64,000 nucleotides of DNA, taken from assembly GCA_964019695.1 (NCBI GenBank), contig OZ026526.1, positions 7,893,254-7,957,253 of the forward strand. The letters run 5' to 3'. The stretch comes from Loripinus fragilis. Lineage: Eukaryota > Mollusca > Bivalvia > Lucinida > Lucinidae. This document shows positions 44,816 through 55,720 of the stretch, piece by piece (the first letter of the stretch is position 1; each line of letters begins with the position of its first letter). The position numbers and the translations under genes were made by a program. The notes beneath the pieces are model-generated. The model did no database searches, was not told the origin of the DNA, and saw only the letters and a program-made list of their open reading frames with translations.

Positions 44816-46664
44816 TTGAAAAGTTTATGATGGTGATAGCATTATTTAAGGAGGACAGGACCCATGGAAATGATAACCCAGTGTTTTTATTAAAGTAAGA
44901 GTTATCCTTATTTTATTGTCTTAAAACGTAGAAGTACTGGTATTCACAAAAAATTACTTATCTTTTATCAACACATCTGTATGACCAAGTATATATTTGC
45001 CATCACGTCCATTTTCTCCCCTCAAAGGGTTTGAGTTATACCTGGTCAGACAATTCTGTTCAAAAAACGTTAATATTCACGTGTACTCGATCTCTTTCAC
45101 GTCATCCACGTTTTATTTTAGCTAAATATATGCCACTCATGTCTATAGTTTACCTATGCACGCGGAGAGTTTGAATAATTAACTATTTATGTGATGTTTT
45201 AGCGGGTAAGTAAATACCTTGATGTGCCTGCACATGGACGCAAGCTGACCAATGCATCTGCTAACCCACCAGTTCTTCATATTATGCGTCGTTCTGGTAT
45301 GGGGGGGGGTCGCCTTATCTGTCAATGTTTTCCTCTTTTGATTTTCCAAAACCAATATGAGAGTAAAAATATTTAACTATGGACAAAATAAAGAAAAAAC
45401 CCTTGCACAGTTCCATACTTTCGTGGAGGTATTTCTACAGTCATTCTCCTCTCTTTCGCTGAATCATCAAAGAAAGGTTGTTGCCTGACAGTGTTACAAG
45501 AGAATGTATGTGCATGAAGTACTGCTTAACCGCTTGTTCAAGCTTGCCAAGGAAAAATGTGGTTACCTTAGTTGAACTGACCGTCCCATCATTACCATAG
45601 CTTTTGACTGGGACGTTAAGCAACAAAACAAACAAACAAAAGCCAACATTAAACCGAATCTGTGGACAAACTCCTCTGAGTACGCTCCAGCTAGTAAAAG
45701 GGTTGAAACATCGCCTGATTGACTTTGACGTAATTAAACATAACTGTCAACAACGTGCTATAAAGCTTTTTATGCAATTATAAAACATGAGTGCTTATCA
45801 TGAATGGTCCTCTATTTAACTTCCTGATATCAGGTAAAGTCAGATGGAAATTTGATAAATGCTTAAAGCCTTATCAGACAAACTAGCGAAGCCTAGGATA
45901 TCGAAAATTGAGTTCTATGCAGTTGCCGTTTTGTATTCCCGTGCAAGGTTCTTTTTATCCTTTCTGCTGAGTACTGGCAAGCACACAAGAAGACTTCCTG
46001 ATATGGCTGATTTTGGCTTTCTAGAACGTAAAACATCAACTCAAACAAACTTTGCTGCTTTCTAAATACACTCAATATTATGATTTTCTACGTCCATGGA
46101 CCTAGAATAAACAATGAAACAGGTATGACAATCCAAGCCTGTTTTTAGGGGTAAAAAAAAGAAAATAGCACAAAAAAACAAAACAAAAAAAAAAACGAGC
46201 GTGGTGACATTTGCTATTTAAATTATTTTAAACCAATTTCTAATCAGTCACTTTTCAAACTCATTATTTTTTATCTAAAGCTAATAAAATTGATAGAATC
46301 CTCGCCTTTTTATGTGCACTTTAATTGGCAAACGTTAAGCGTTGTTTTTTTAACAGTTTTCTTTTCCTTCAAATTTTTTTGGAATTAAAATGCAAAAATT
46401 GAATTTTTAAGAAAAAATGGTTTTAAGAGTAGTTTTTTTTATAAAAAAACTGACGCTTAGGTGGTTACAAACTTGTCTATCCGACTAGAAAAACACCAAA
46501 CAATTGAAATTTTGCTTATGGTAGATTTTTTACGCATTTTTAAAAATGTTGCATTTTTCATTTTTTTTTGAGATTTTTGAAATTTACCAGTAGCTCCTGG
46601 TAAAATTGTTAAATATACTTAATTGTATTTGACACTGTAGGCAAAACACAGTAAAACTTGATGA

Positions 46665-47095
46665 GTCCATTTTTGGCGATTAATGTATTATGACTACTGT
46701 ACACTTCCGGTTTCAATGTGAGAGTTTAAAAATCTATTTGGTAGCATTATATTTTTGGTTTTGTCAATTCTCAAAGTAGAACGGTGACGTTTGGTAATAA
46801 TGAATAATTGCTAAAAATTTCAATGCCCTGTCGCTCATAATAAAGAGTACAGAGCAGTGCAAATTCTCTTATAGATTGCAAGCCTAAAGCTGAATTTAAA
46901 TGATTAAGCTGCTAAAAGTGTTTGTCCAATGTTGTTGAGTAGCAAAAACAACAAGTCCGATGGAAAAAAAACTTTTTAGGTTTTGGCATTTAATGTTTTA
47001 CCACTACTGAACACTTCCCGTTTCAAAGTGAGAGTTTAAAATCGATTTGGTGGCATTATGTTTTTGTTTTTCAATTCTCAAAGAAGAACGGTGAC
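46665..47095 (+). repeat. Direct duplication, about 305 bp apart
   Basis: TGAGAGTTTAAAAATCTATT, TGGTAGCATTATATTTTTGG, AATTCTCAAAGTAGAACGGT, GACGT (46720-46793) recurs as TGAGAGTTTAAAATCGATTT, GGTGGCATTATG, AATTCTCAAAGAAGAACGGT, GACGT (47020-47096). The second unit is cut by a family C tail at 47097. The region 46140-47090 is otherwise very AT-rich with no gene. Confidence 0.65.
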
Positions 47096-47096
47096 G

Positions 47097-47240
47097 TCTC
47101 GTCACTTGCTGGGAAAGGGATGACCTCTTGGCTCTCGTTTGTGGTGTATAACTGTAAGTTTGTTACCTTCCAATTGGTATTCTGGGTCAGGTGTGGTACT
47201 GTATTGTATCGATTCTTGATCTTTGCACCCTTACTTACTT
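47097..47240 (+). mobile_element. Retroelement tail fragment, family C
   Basis: CTCGTCACTTGCTGGGAAAG, GGATGACCTCTTGGCTCTCG, TCTGGGTCAGGTGTGGTACT and the typical 3' end TTTGCACCCTTACTTACTTT. A further 60-bp end fragment follows at 47462-47520. Confidence 0.85.
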
Positions 47241-48109
47241 TTATTCTTCTTATATTACAGTAGCCAGTAACATTTTTAAATGAGGGTACCTTTTCTCTAA
47301 CTTCGTCCGTGCAAGAAGTATGTATCCTTTTTAGATTAATTAACCTGCAGATTCTCAGCAAATCATTGCTTCATTTTAAAAAGCATGAATCTTGTATACT
47401 CTATGTTTCACTTTCTGAATTAGCGTAAAAACGTTAGGTGACCAATTAGAACTTGGTTTCCTTGGTCAGGTGTGGTACTTGATTGTATCGATTCCTGATC
47501 TTTGCACTCTTACTTACTTTCAGTATATTATAAGTTTCTATACAAAGGTCCCTACAAAGTAATACGTTTATTGTTTCTGTAGTTACATTATGTGACATTT
47601 TTATTCTAGATTTAAACGATTTTTTTGTCTTAATGTAATAGACTACATGCCCCTTTTTTGCTTTTTTGTTTGCATTTATTAGCCAATAGCCTGTAGCGTA
47701 TCCTAGAAAATAAGTATTTCTAGAGTTCAATTTGTTAAATTTTGGGACAAAGATTGTTTTAAAAGATCACATTTTTTAACTAAATAACGTTTTAAATAAG
47801 GTAATGTTATTTTGTCAATAAAGTTGAGTTTTGAGCTACTTTTTAACATATTAAAATATTGTTACTTTTTTGACACATGATGATAAGTCCGGTACTACCT
47901 TAAGATGGTTATAAGTTAGCAGTTTATTAAAGTGTTGAAGTCAGCAACATGGCGACATACTCTAGCAAATTGGATGAGTTGAGAAATCTTAACTCCATAG
48001 GATGTATAGCGAGGAACATAACCATCTAAAAAGGGATATTGACAATGTCACATTTAAAATAAATTTTGGTAGAAACAATATCATTAGAAATGGAAAAATG
48101 GAAATCCAA

Positions 48110-48470
48110 AAACGAGGCTTTAATTCATGGATTAGTTAGGGATCTTTCGTTCAAATAAAACATCTATGTGTCTGGATTAACATTTGAACTCGCGGTGAGT
48201 TTGATGCTGCAAAACTAGTTAAGCCATCCAATATTTTTTTACTGACCGTTCAAAGGTGGTGCTTCTTTTGTGTATCGATTTTGCTATTCATGTTTCATGT
48301 TTGCCATGGGTACTAGTATTGTGGTCACCTGCTGGGAAAGGGCTAACCTATTGGCTTTCTTGTGTGTGATATTTTTTTGTTTTGTCACTTGCCCGTGTGG
48401 TGTCCTGAGTCAGGTGTGGTACTTGATTGAATCGATTCCTGATCTTTGCCTTCTTACTTACCTTCAGTAT
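48110..48470 (+). mobile_element. Retroelement tail fragment, family C (diverged)
   Basis: TTCATGGATTAGTTAGGGAT, then GTGGTCACCTGCTGGGAAAG, GGTGTGGTACTTGATTGAAT, TTCCTGATCTTTGCC, TTCTTACTTACCTTC. Identity to other copies is clearly lower and there are small deletions. Confidence 0.75.
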
Positions 48471-48835
48471 CAGAGGTTTTGATTTTACTAAGTTGAAGCT
48501 CTGCATGGTATACTTGACTTACCATGTTGTCAAAAAAAAAATATATATATTATGTTAAAAATATAATCCAAATATCCGGATGAAGTGTTAAAAGTTTCAA
48601 TAATATAAAAAATAGTAAGTGAGTATGATCAGGAGATACCACAATCACAAACTGCAGACAACCCCGTGGCACCGCGAGGAAGAGCCTGCTTATCATAAGA
48701 GTGAGACATGATAAAGTCCCTTTCATAACAAAACAAGAATGATACTGCAATGAACACAATAGGCGAAATTAAAATTTGAATTTTAACTCCGCCCAATGGT
48801 GGACAAATAAAATGTAACTCTTTATTGTTACATGC

Positions 48836-49182
48836 AAAATTCTAATGCACTTGCTTTTGGAACTTGACGTCAAAAATATGGACAGTTTTTTCTGAGATAT
48901 ACTACCAGAAATAGTTAGACTCATTAACTACGTCACATTTCGTTGGATGACGTGTGGCTTTATGTGGTTTGCAAGGCTCCAATCAGACAAGACTGCAGAA
49001 GTGCATTAGAATGAGGTTAACCATATTTAAAATTTTCATTTGGGGAGGAATATTATTGGATATACGTTAGGAAATCATGTTTTACGGCTCCGCGTGCGCG
49101 TAGCCATTAAACTAAATTTTCGACCATATATCCGCCGATATACCGCCTCAAATAAAAATTTTGAATACAGTTATTTCCTAAA
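48836..49182 (-). mobile_element. Palindrome-containing repeat, copy 2 (inverted relative to 23370)
   Basis: Starts ATTCTAATGCACTTGCTTTT and ends in the palindrome AGGTTAACCATATTTAAAAT, TTCATTTGGGGAGGAATATT, CGATATACCGCCTCAAATAA, ACAGTTATTTCCTAAATGAT. All modules of 23370-23740 appear in reverse order. Its right end is only about 28 bp from the acceptor of exon 5 of gene B. Confidence 0.75.
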
Positions 49183-49210
49183 TGATTGTATACATATAAC
49201 CACATTTCAG

Positions 49211-49454
49211 TGTTTATATTGAGTCTGGTAAGGCAATTCGGATTACCAAAACTGCTACTGTCGGAGACGTGATATCACTGTACATAGATTTTGACAACAA
49301 CAAAGGCTTCTTTAGAAAGAATGGAGAGAAATGCCTTGAATTGAACTTGAACCCAGCTTCTCTTGGTTTCTACCCATGTATTGGCATGCATTCTACAGGA
49401 GAAGCAGTTCAGATTATGGAAAAGGCCTTTTGGGAACCAGAGGGTACATCTGTG
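49211..49454 (+). CDS. Gene B exon 5 (SPRY C-terminal half)
   Basis: 244 nt between CACATTTCAG and TCTGTG|GTGAGT. It encodes VYIESGKAIRITKTATVGDV, then the ISLYIDFDNN and KGFFRKNGEKC segments, LGFYPCIGMHSTGEAVQIME and FWEPEGTSV. This completes the SPRY domain. The frame stays open past the donor to 49659, but that extension has no counterpart in gene A, and the GTGAGT at 49455 matches the paralogous exon end exactly. I therefore reject the longer reading. Confidence 0.95.
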
Positions 49455-50378
49455 GTGAGTTTTGAGTCGTTAGAGAACAAATTGCTTTATCTGCCATGCC
49501 TCAACGTGGGTTTAGGACATTGGCTTATTTTGTCATTGCCTAGGAAGGACGCCTCTAGAACTGATACATGTAACATATACCCACTATTTAATGTCCCACA
49601 TACCTTTTCCAAATCATTTCACTCCTACTACTTGCATGTAGTAGGTTCTGTTTTAGGTTAAGTTTATTTGCGTGAGACGGATAGAGGCCTCGTTGATATG
49701 AGGCAGAAAAAATACTCGTTTTTATCTTACCTGGCATCCAAATCATAAGATATTAGATTAAATAGTATGTTGCGTTTGAAAAGAAGAAAAAAAACTAACA
49801 ACAATTCAACAAGTACCATTATATTTAGTCCCCTTTCTTTATACTTTCTTGCACATTAATTTTCTAAATACATGTAGAATAATGTGATAGAAAATAACTT
49901 GACTTCTCCCTCGCCTTCCAGTCATATAATGCCATGTTTTTGACTCAATTAGTCACTAGTAATTTATATTAAGTAACGTTATGTTCTGACGACCATAACG
50001 AAAGTGCTTGCTGAATAGAAAAATTTTAACGCCAAAATAGGATTGCAAAGTTATTGTATGTCACGTGACAAATAACATTTAATATTCCTGCTCATCGCAT
50101 TTTATATCTTTCTTTCAATTTGTTTAACCCATTAAATCTTAGCGTCCTTTTTGTGGGACATAGGCAAACAGTGCAGACCAAATCTGATCAGGGTCTCCAC
50201 TGCTTGCTTACAGACTGTTTAATTATTAGTTGAATAAAAATGAAAGCTACAAACCAACAACCCTTAAATGCAAATGGACTGATCCAATTGATACGAGTAG
50301 GAAATAGGTTAATGAATTCGGTACACAATAAGTTATGGGTGACCTTATTTATATATTATTGACTCAAATGTTTTTCAG

Positions 50379-50434
50379 ACAGCCCAGACACCATCATCTC
50401 TATCAACTTACAAGTACCCAAATCTATGGATCAG
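50379..50434 (+). CDS. Gene B exon 6 (linker after SPRY)
   Basis: 56 nt between TGTTTTTCAG and GATCAG|GTAAAT. It encodes TAQTPSSLSTYKYPNLWI plus two bases. The Ser/Thr-rich start looks like a flexible linker, and KYPNLWI aligns with KYSNCWI of gene A. Length and phases are the same as gene A exon 6. A palindromic element follows 137 bp downstream (50571). Confidence 0.82.
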
Positions 50435-50570
50435 GTAAATACTAACTCATTGCATGCTGGGTAATTTTTCACGCTTTTATTGTCGTCTGCTGACTTTTAT
50501 TAAAATTACAATTTTCAAAACAATCTGTCTAGAACAATATCAGAGTGTCAAATGCTTTTGATCTAGATCT

Positions 50571-50718
50571 GGCCTCGAGGTTATAAAACTGGAGTTCATT
50601 CTCAGACTAAAAATAAAGCGCAATGATTGGCTGTTTGCGGACACGTGTCCGCAAGCAGCCAATCATTGCACTTAATTTTGAGTCTGAGATTGTACTCCAG
50701 TTTTATAACCTCGAGGCC
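50571..50718. mobile_element. 148 bp palindromic element, second copy of the 26435 family
   Basis: GGCCTCGAGGTTATAAAACT to AGTTTTATAACCTCGAGGCC, with the centre TGCGGACACGTGTCCGCA. It is inserted inside a CAAACAGTTTGGATCC-family repeat, because TCAAATGCTTTTGATCTAGA on its left and GATCAGAACTGTTTGAAAAG on its right belong to that family. Confidence 0.88.
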
Positions 50719-52184
50719 AGGGTTGAAGTTCTACAGATCTTTATCTAGATCAGAACTGTTTGAAAAGGTTGTTATTAGAGTAGACGAAACTATCACTGCT
50801 AGCAAGGATTAACCCACAAAACGCCACCTATAATTTGCAGCAGACGACAAATAAAAATTTTGCTGCTTTACAAAAATAACAAATAAGACATGATATTTCG
50901 TGAAAATCGTCTGCTGGCAGACGAGTCTCATGAAATATCATTCCTTACTTTTGTTCAAAAATTAGGAAAGATGTCACAAAATTTGTCGTCTGTTGCAGTC
51001 GTGATTGACGCTTTAAGGGTTAAGGTAATGGGGACCTGGCGCGAGAATTCTTTTTCAGGGGTTCGTACCTGGTAATGCTCCAACCAGCCTGTTTAGTTAC
51101 AGTGACTAGCTAGAATATTGTTTTTTTTTTTTGCATTTGGCGGCTTCAGCTATCATACTTTCCAGAAGTGAATAAATAGTAAAGTTGCTTATCAGCTATG
51201 CAGAAGAGCAGGCTAGTCAAAACTTCTTTTTGTATAAAGCAAAAAAGTATGACCACAAAATACCAGAATCATTCTCAGACCTGTAGTCCAGTTTTCTTGA
51301 GTTGATGCCACCTTTGGCTGTTGTCGCAAGCAAGTAAGGATTTTTTCGCACTCACAAAAATTGTTGATCACTCTAGGTATCTGGCCAGTTTAATTGCCAT
51401 CTAGCTCAATTTACTACATGTAAAAGTTTCAGAATGCTTGGTTGTCTTTATATTGAGCAGGCACTTTGCACCGTGAAGGCTGGTTTGCTAACAACTGGAT
51501 GCAATTTGAGTATGAAATGATTGGAAACCCAAACACAGGTTATCTTGCATTACAGCCCTAATCATACCGGGTACACATGCATGTATTCTTTTTGACATCA
51601 AATACCTATATTTCTGTCCAATAGAGATCAATAAAGGATTAACTGATAAGGGAAAGTCTCAGTATCTCACTGGATTACAGTGGCCTCAAGAGGGGATTTA
51701 CCTGTATACAACACAATTTCTTTCACTAAGATAAATATCAATATTTTACCAGAAAGTACTTGAACCCTTCGGAACCACGTTATTGCCCCCTGTACGAAAG
51801 TCATATTCACCTCATAAAAATGGCCTTGAATAGCTCTCTGTCTGGAATATCTCTCAGGCAGTGGTACCACATTTATTGCCTAAGACATTATGTCTATACC
51901 TGAGCAGTTTAATTGTTTCTTATATGCTAGTATGAGCCGCAACATGAGATTTCCAATAATCAGCAAAGCCTCAGATCAGCCTGCGCATATGCGCATGCTG
52001 ATCAGAGCCTTTGCTAGTCACTTGCATATTCTATGAGTGTTAAGCTACTGACAGAATATCATTTGGAGTTTCTATGCTTAAAAGGAGGCTGCACAGGCTC
52101 GTCCGAGTCTACACTTGTCAAAATGTCACATTGTTTGAAATCACATGTCCCGGCTCATGTTCATGTTAAATGAATATTCTTTAG

Positions 52185-52278
52185 CCCTCTGGAGAATCTA
52201 AGTATGAGACACCTGCAGAATGCTTACAGTGGATGGTTGGTATTGCACAACCCAAGCAAAAACCAAATTGGTTTCAAG
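52185..52278 (+). CDS. Gene B exon 7 (unknown domain, GWLVLHNP)
   Basis: 94 nt between TATTCTTTAG and TTCAAG|GTAAGG. It encodes SPLENLSMRHLQNAYSGWLV, then LHNPSKNQIGFK. GWLVLHNPS...I.FK is conserved with gene A exon 7. A REKTCLRGF-type palindromic element starts 17 bp after the donor (52295), as it does after exon 3. Confidence 0.87.
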
Positions 52279-52294
52279 GTAAGGAATATTAAAT

Positions 52295-52528
52295 GGGCCA
52301 AGCCACGAAAAAACCTGTCTTTGGGGTTTCTGACAAAGCGAGTTTCAAACAGCTCCTCAGCTACAGAGATTAGCTAGAAAATTGAAATTTCACTTATTCG
52401 AGGTCAAATATGGTACTTTCCAAAAAACTAATAGCAAAGTCGCTGATCAGACTGCGCGGATGCGCAGGCTGGTCTGCGCCTGTGTTGTTAGCAAACCCCA
52501 GAAGACAGCTTTCCTAGTGTCAAGGCCC
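52295..52528. repeat. REKTCLRGF-type palindromic element
   Basis: GGGCCAAGCCACGAAAAAAC, CTGTCTTTGGGGTTTCTG at the left, and CAAACCCCAGAAGACAGCTT, TCAAGGCCC at the right. The core GCTGATCAGACTGCGCGGAT, GCGCAGGCTGGTCTGCGCCT is identical to the 39160 copy over that stretch. Confidence 0.8.
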
Positions 52529-52770
52529 AAATTGTCCAGCCCATAAACTATTCAAAACGTACATTTTCAGGTTCTCATTCAAATTAATTGCATGGTATTA
52601 TTTCCATTTAGGAGTATTATGGTATCTACGCTGCACATATTATTCTGTAAATTGTGAAAAGAGATATTAGGTTGTACTCCTGCAAGCTCTTATAATGCAT
52701 GAAACTACTGAATTGTGTAGGTTATACATTTTTTTTAAGTTTTCATGGTCAACTCAACTGAGCATGAACT

Positions 52771-52832
52771 ATCCTGCTGTTAAAAGTTAAAATGCTAATA
52801 ATTGTTAGCATTTTAACATTTATCAGCAGGAT
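52771..52832. repeat. Hairpin ATCCTGCTG..TTAAAATGCTAA
   Basis: ATCCTGCTGTTAAAAGTTAA, AATGCTAA pairs with TTAGCATTTTAACATTTATC, AGCAGGAT. A compact 62-bp hairpin with a loop of about 6 bases. Confidence 0.75.
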
Positions 52833-53264
52833 GAATTCAACATCTGAGAGTTTTAAAGCAAGAAAACCTTTACTTTTCAGCGCTTAAGTTTCTATGAACA
52901 GTTTATATTTCTATCCCAGTTGAGTTGAGTATAGAAAAAAGTTTTATAACCAGGGGTCCTGATCTGTGTAGGCGCTTGCATAAATACAGATAAACAAATT
53001 CGTGAATGTTTTCTCGTCTGTCCGTTTTAGCATTATTGTTCAGGTACTCAAAAGAACAGGGCCATTGAGAAGGCTCATTTAAGTCCAACAAAATGTATTT
53101 GGTTGAAAATAAGAAAACTGTTCCTAGTTTTGCATCCGAAAAGATGGAATAATAATTTACCAAACTATAATGATCAGGGATTGTTGCAATTAAGACATGA
53201 AGTTTTTGCCACAAGTCCCAGTTAGAACATTTTGTTGTTATTACTCACACCTTAGTTTAAACTA

Positions 53265-53478
53265 AGTGTGTAGTGTGGTAGCTAGCTTATTAGATGGAGT
53301 GTTGGACTGGAAATCATAAGTTTGCTAGTTGGGGGTTCACTAGAGTCGTTGGGTTGTGTCCTTGAGCAAGACAATTTATCCACTGCTTTGTACTGAGACA
53401 AACCAGGCAGGGAGGAAATTGGCTTGACATTTTTGAAAAGTTATACACTCGGGACGTAAAGCATCAACTTACGTAGGC
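53265..53478 (+). repeat. tRNA-derived SINE copy
   Basis: TGTGGTAGCTAGCTTATTAG, ATGGAGTGTTGGACTGGAAA, GGGGGTTCACTAG are a decayed A/B-box head. The body GTCCTTGAGCAAGACAATTT, ATCCACTG matches 63498-63520, with the tail GGGACGTAAAGCATCAACTT. Confidence 0.65.
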
Positions 53479-53513
53479 ACATTAACCTAGTAGTGTTTCT
53501 TCATATCACACAG

Positions 53514-53601
53514 GTTGTTTATGGCAAACTTGCAGAACAGAGACTTTATGGAGTTTTAGAGGCCGGGGTAAATCAACCTGAACTTCTCAAAGTAACAAAT
53601 G
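53514..53601 (+). CDS. Gene B exon 8 (unknown domain, VYG..EQ..YGV)
   Basis: 88 nt between ATCACACAG and AATG|GTATGT. It encodes VVYGKLAEQRLYGVLEAGVN, then QPELLKVTN and one base. Length and phase are identical to gene A exon 8, and the motif VYG...EQ..YGV is shared. The domain family is not recognised. A SINE-like copy (53265-53478) ends 35 bp upstream of the acceptor. Confidence 0.85.
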
Positions 53602-54049
53602 GTATGTAAAATATGAAATAACTTCCAAATTTATTTTTTTCCAACTTAGTCATTTTTCTTATCTCAGACACATTGAGTCATAGGTGCAGTTAAGCATTTT
53701 TCGTTAGTGTACAATTATAATTATTTTCTTACCATCAATGTTTACATATATTTTGGGTGCTCTAAACAACCGTCTCAATCAAACCGTCCCATTGACGCTC
53801 ACAACATATGTTTTGGTTGAGAAAGAAGGAAAATAATTGCTATTATCTGGAAGCCTGAACTTCCCTAAATTTTTGTGCAATCTTTTTTTTAAAGTTTGAA
53901 GGTGGTTTGTATATGATCTGAATATGTGCATATGGTTTGAAAAATATCTCTGCTTTCTTATTTTAACTTTTAAACTCTGTCACTTTTCTGCATCAGAATT
54001 TAATTGCTATATACACCGTGGATATATTGTGAGCGCATTGTATTTAATC

Positions 54050-54340
54050 ATGTGCGGATTCAGGGGGGGGGGGTACAGGGGGTCTCGACCTCACCTGCAA
54101 AATAATAGAAAATATAGGATTTCTTAGCAATGCTGGTCGGGATCCCCTGAAAAATCACAAAGTTTCCAAGCCAGCATTTAATGTTGGGCTATCATGGGCC
54201 CGCCAGCGAAACACCATTCAAATAGCGGTTTGCTGGCGGGCCTGAGTATGTCCTGCTTTGAATGGTATTTGGAGCCTCCCTCCCCTCATCAAGAAAAAAG
54301 AAAACAATTTGGACACCGCCTTACAAAACTTTATAGATCT
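54050..54340 (+). repeat. Hairpin repeat family G, plus copy
   Basis: GGATTCAGGGGGGGGGGGTA, CAGGGGGTCTCGACC, ATATAGGATTTCTTAGC, CATGGGCCCGCCAGCGAAAC, GCGGTTTGCTGGCGGGCC, up to TCATCAAGAAAAAAGAAAAC. Same order as 14505-14800. Confidence 0.7.
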
Positions 54341-55115
54341 GCACATGTTAATTAAGTTCTGACAAAGTACAAACGTTAAGAGACGATTGACTGGCACGAT
54401 CTGTCTTTAAGCATATAATATAAAATATACTTAAATCACTTATGATCAAGCAAAGAAATTTAATTTGTGGTTATTTAAGAAGAATTTTTGAGTTCTGACC
54501 CATCGCTTGGAAGTTATATTTATTTAGATTTAGATTTATTAGATTTATCTTTAAACTATGAAGGCAATCTGTATCTTTTCTATGGGACCAATTGTGTTCT
54601 TTTTCTGGTAGATCTTTTTTTTTTGATATGAGAGAGACTTCATGTTGTCACTCTGGTGATCATACTAAAGTGCTCAAATGGACTTCAAGATATCTGGATG
54701 ACTTGCCCAATATTGATTATCGCTTATTTGAATGAATGGTTAGTCCGATATATTTTGCAAAACAACAGCTAAATAAAACAAATTCTTTTTTATTCTGAAT
54801 GCCTCATTTTAGATTTGGACATGCCCATAAATAATGATATAATTTCTAAATTACAAATACACACTAAGGCGTATCAGAGATAGTATATAATGGTGATTCA
54901 ATTTATCTTTTGAGAATTTCGTGTTTCAGAAAAACTATGGTGACATACAGATCAGATGCCAGAGATAAGGCAATTTAGATACTTTTTAACATTTTATTTT
55001 ACATATTTCAATAGGTCCCCTTATAGGTGTCAATTTATAATCATAAAAAAATCCATATAATTAACTTTGAGGAATAATAAGCTACGTGGTATATTTTGAA
55101 CATTTACAATTTTAG

Positions 55116-55245
55116 ATGATATCAAAGATACTATTTTGATTGAGTGGATAGCTCTTGAGTCTGGTCGTCAGTATGATAACTCTGATATCAAACAGCTCTT
55201 AGGAGACACAGAAAAGAAAGTCAACCAGAATAGTCAGCAACACAA
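55116..55245 (+). CDS. Gene B exon 9 (C-terminal helical region)
   Basis: 130 nt between TACAATTTTAG and CACAA|GTAAGA. It encodes DDIKDTILIEWIALESGRQY, then DNSDIKQLLGDTEKKVNQNS and QQHK. DTI.IEWI and the S..K..LG.TEK helix are conserved with gene A. The donor overlaps an in-frame TAA (AAG TAA), so retention of the next intron would end the protein exactly at this exon boundary. Confidence 0.88.
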
Positions 55246-55314
55246 GTAAGAATCATTTCAACTATGCCATTGTCATGTTGAATAAATGTTTGTACTGCAC
55301 TCTTCCCTCGTTTT

Positions 55315-55720
55315 TAGCTCACCTGAGCCGAAGGCTCATGGGTGAGCTAATATTATACCAGTCACTCAAGCGCCTGTCTGTCATCTGTCGTCTGTCTGTC
55401 TGTCCGTCCACAATTTCAAACATCTTCTCCTCTGAAACCACTGAGCCAATTAAATTCAAATTTCATATGTAGACTCCTTAGGATGTGGAAACGTAAGTTT
55501 GTTCTTATGGTGCTGGTCACTTGACCAAGATGGCCGCCACCCCCATATATAGTAAAAACCCTTTAAAATCTTCTTCTCCAGAACCAGAAGGTCGAGGACC
55601 TTGGGACTCGGTATGTTGCATTACGGTTGTAGGGCCTACAAAGTTTATTCAAATGAAGATACTAGGTTGACCTTGACCTACTTAACGTCAAGGTCAAATT
55701 TGCTTCCTAATGCATTTAAA
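55315..55720 (+). repeat. AGCTCACCTGAGC..GGCTCATGGGTGAGCT repeat (bivalve-type)
   Basis: Begins with the small palindrome TAGCTCACCTGAGCCGAAGG, CTCATGGGTGAGCTA, then TCTGTC units and ACTTGACCAAGATGGCCGCC, GGTTGACCTTGACCTAC. This wording is familiar to me from bivalve genomes. A truncated relative lies at 56540-56690 (CACTTGACCAAAATGGCTGC). The 65-codon ORF at 55275 is part of the repeat. Confidence 0.75.

Noticed and set aside
49269..49661. Single 130-codon ORF treated as a stand-alone gene
   Set aside because: Only the part up to 49454 is homologous to gene A exon 5. The rest lies beyond a GTGAGT donor and reads intron sequence.
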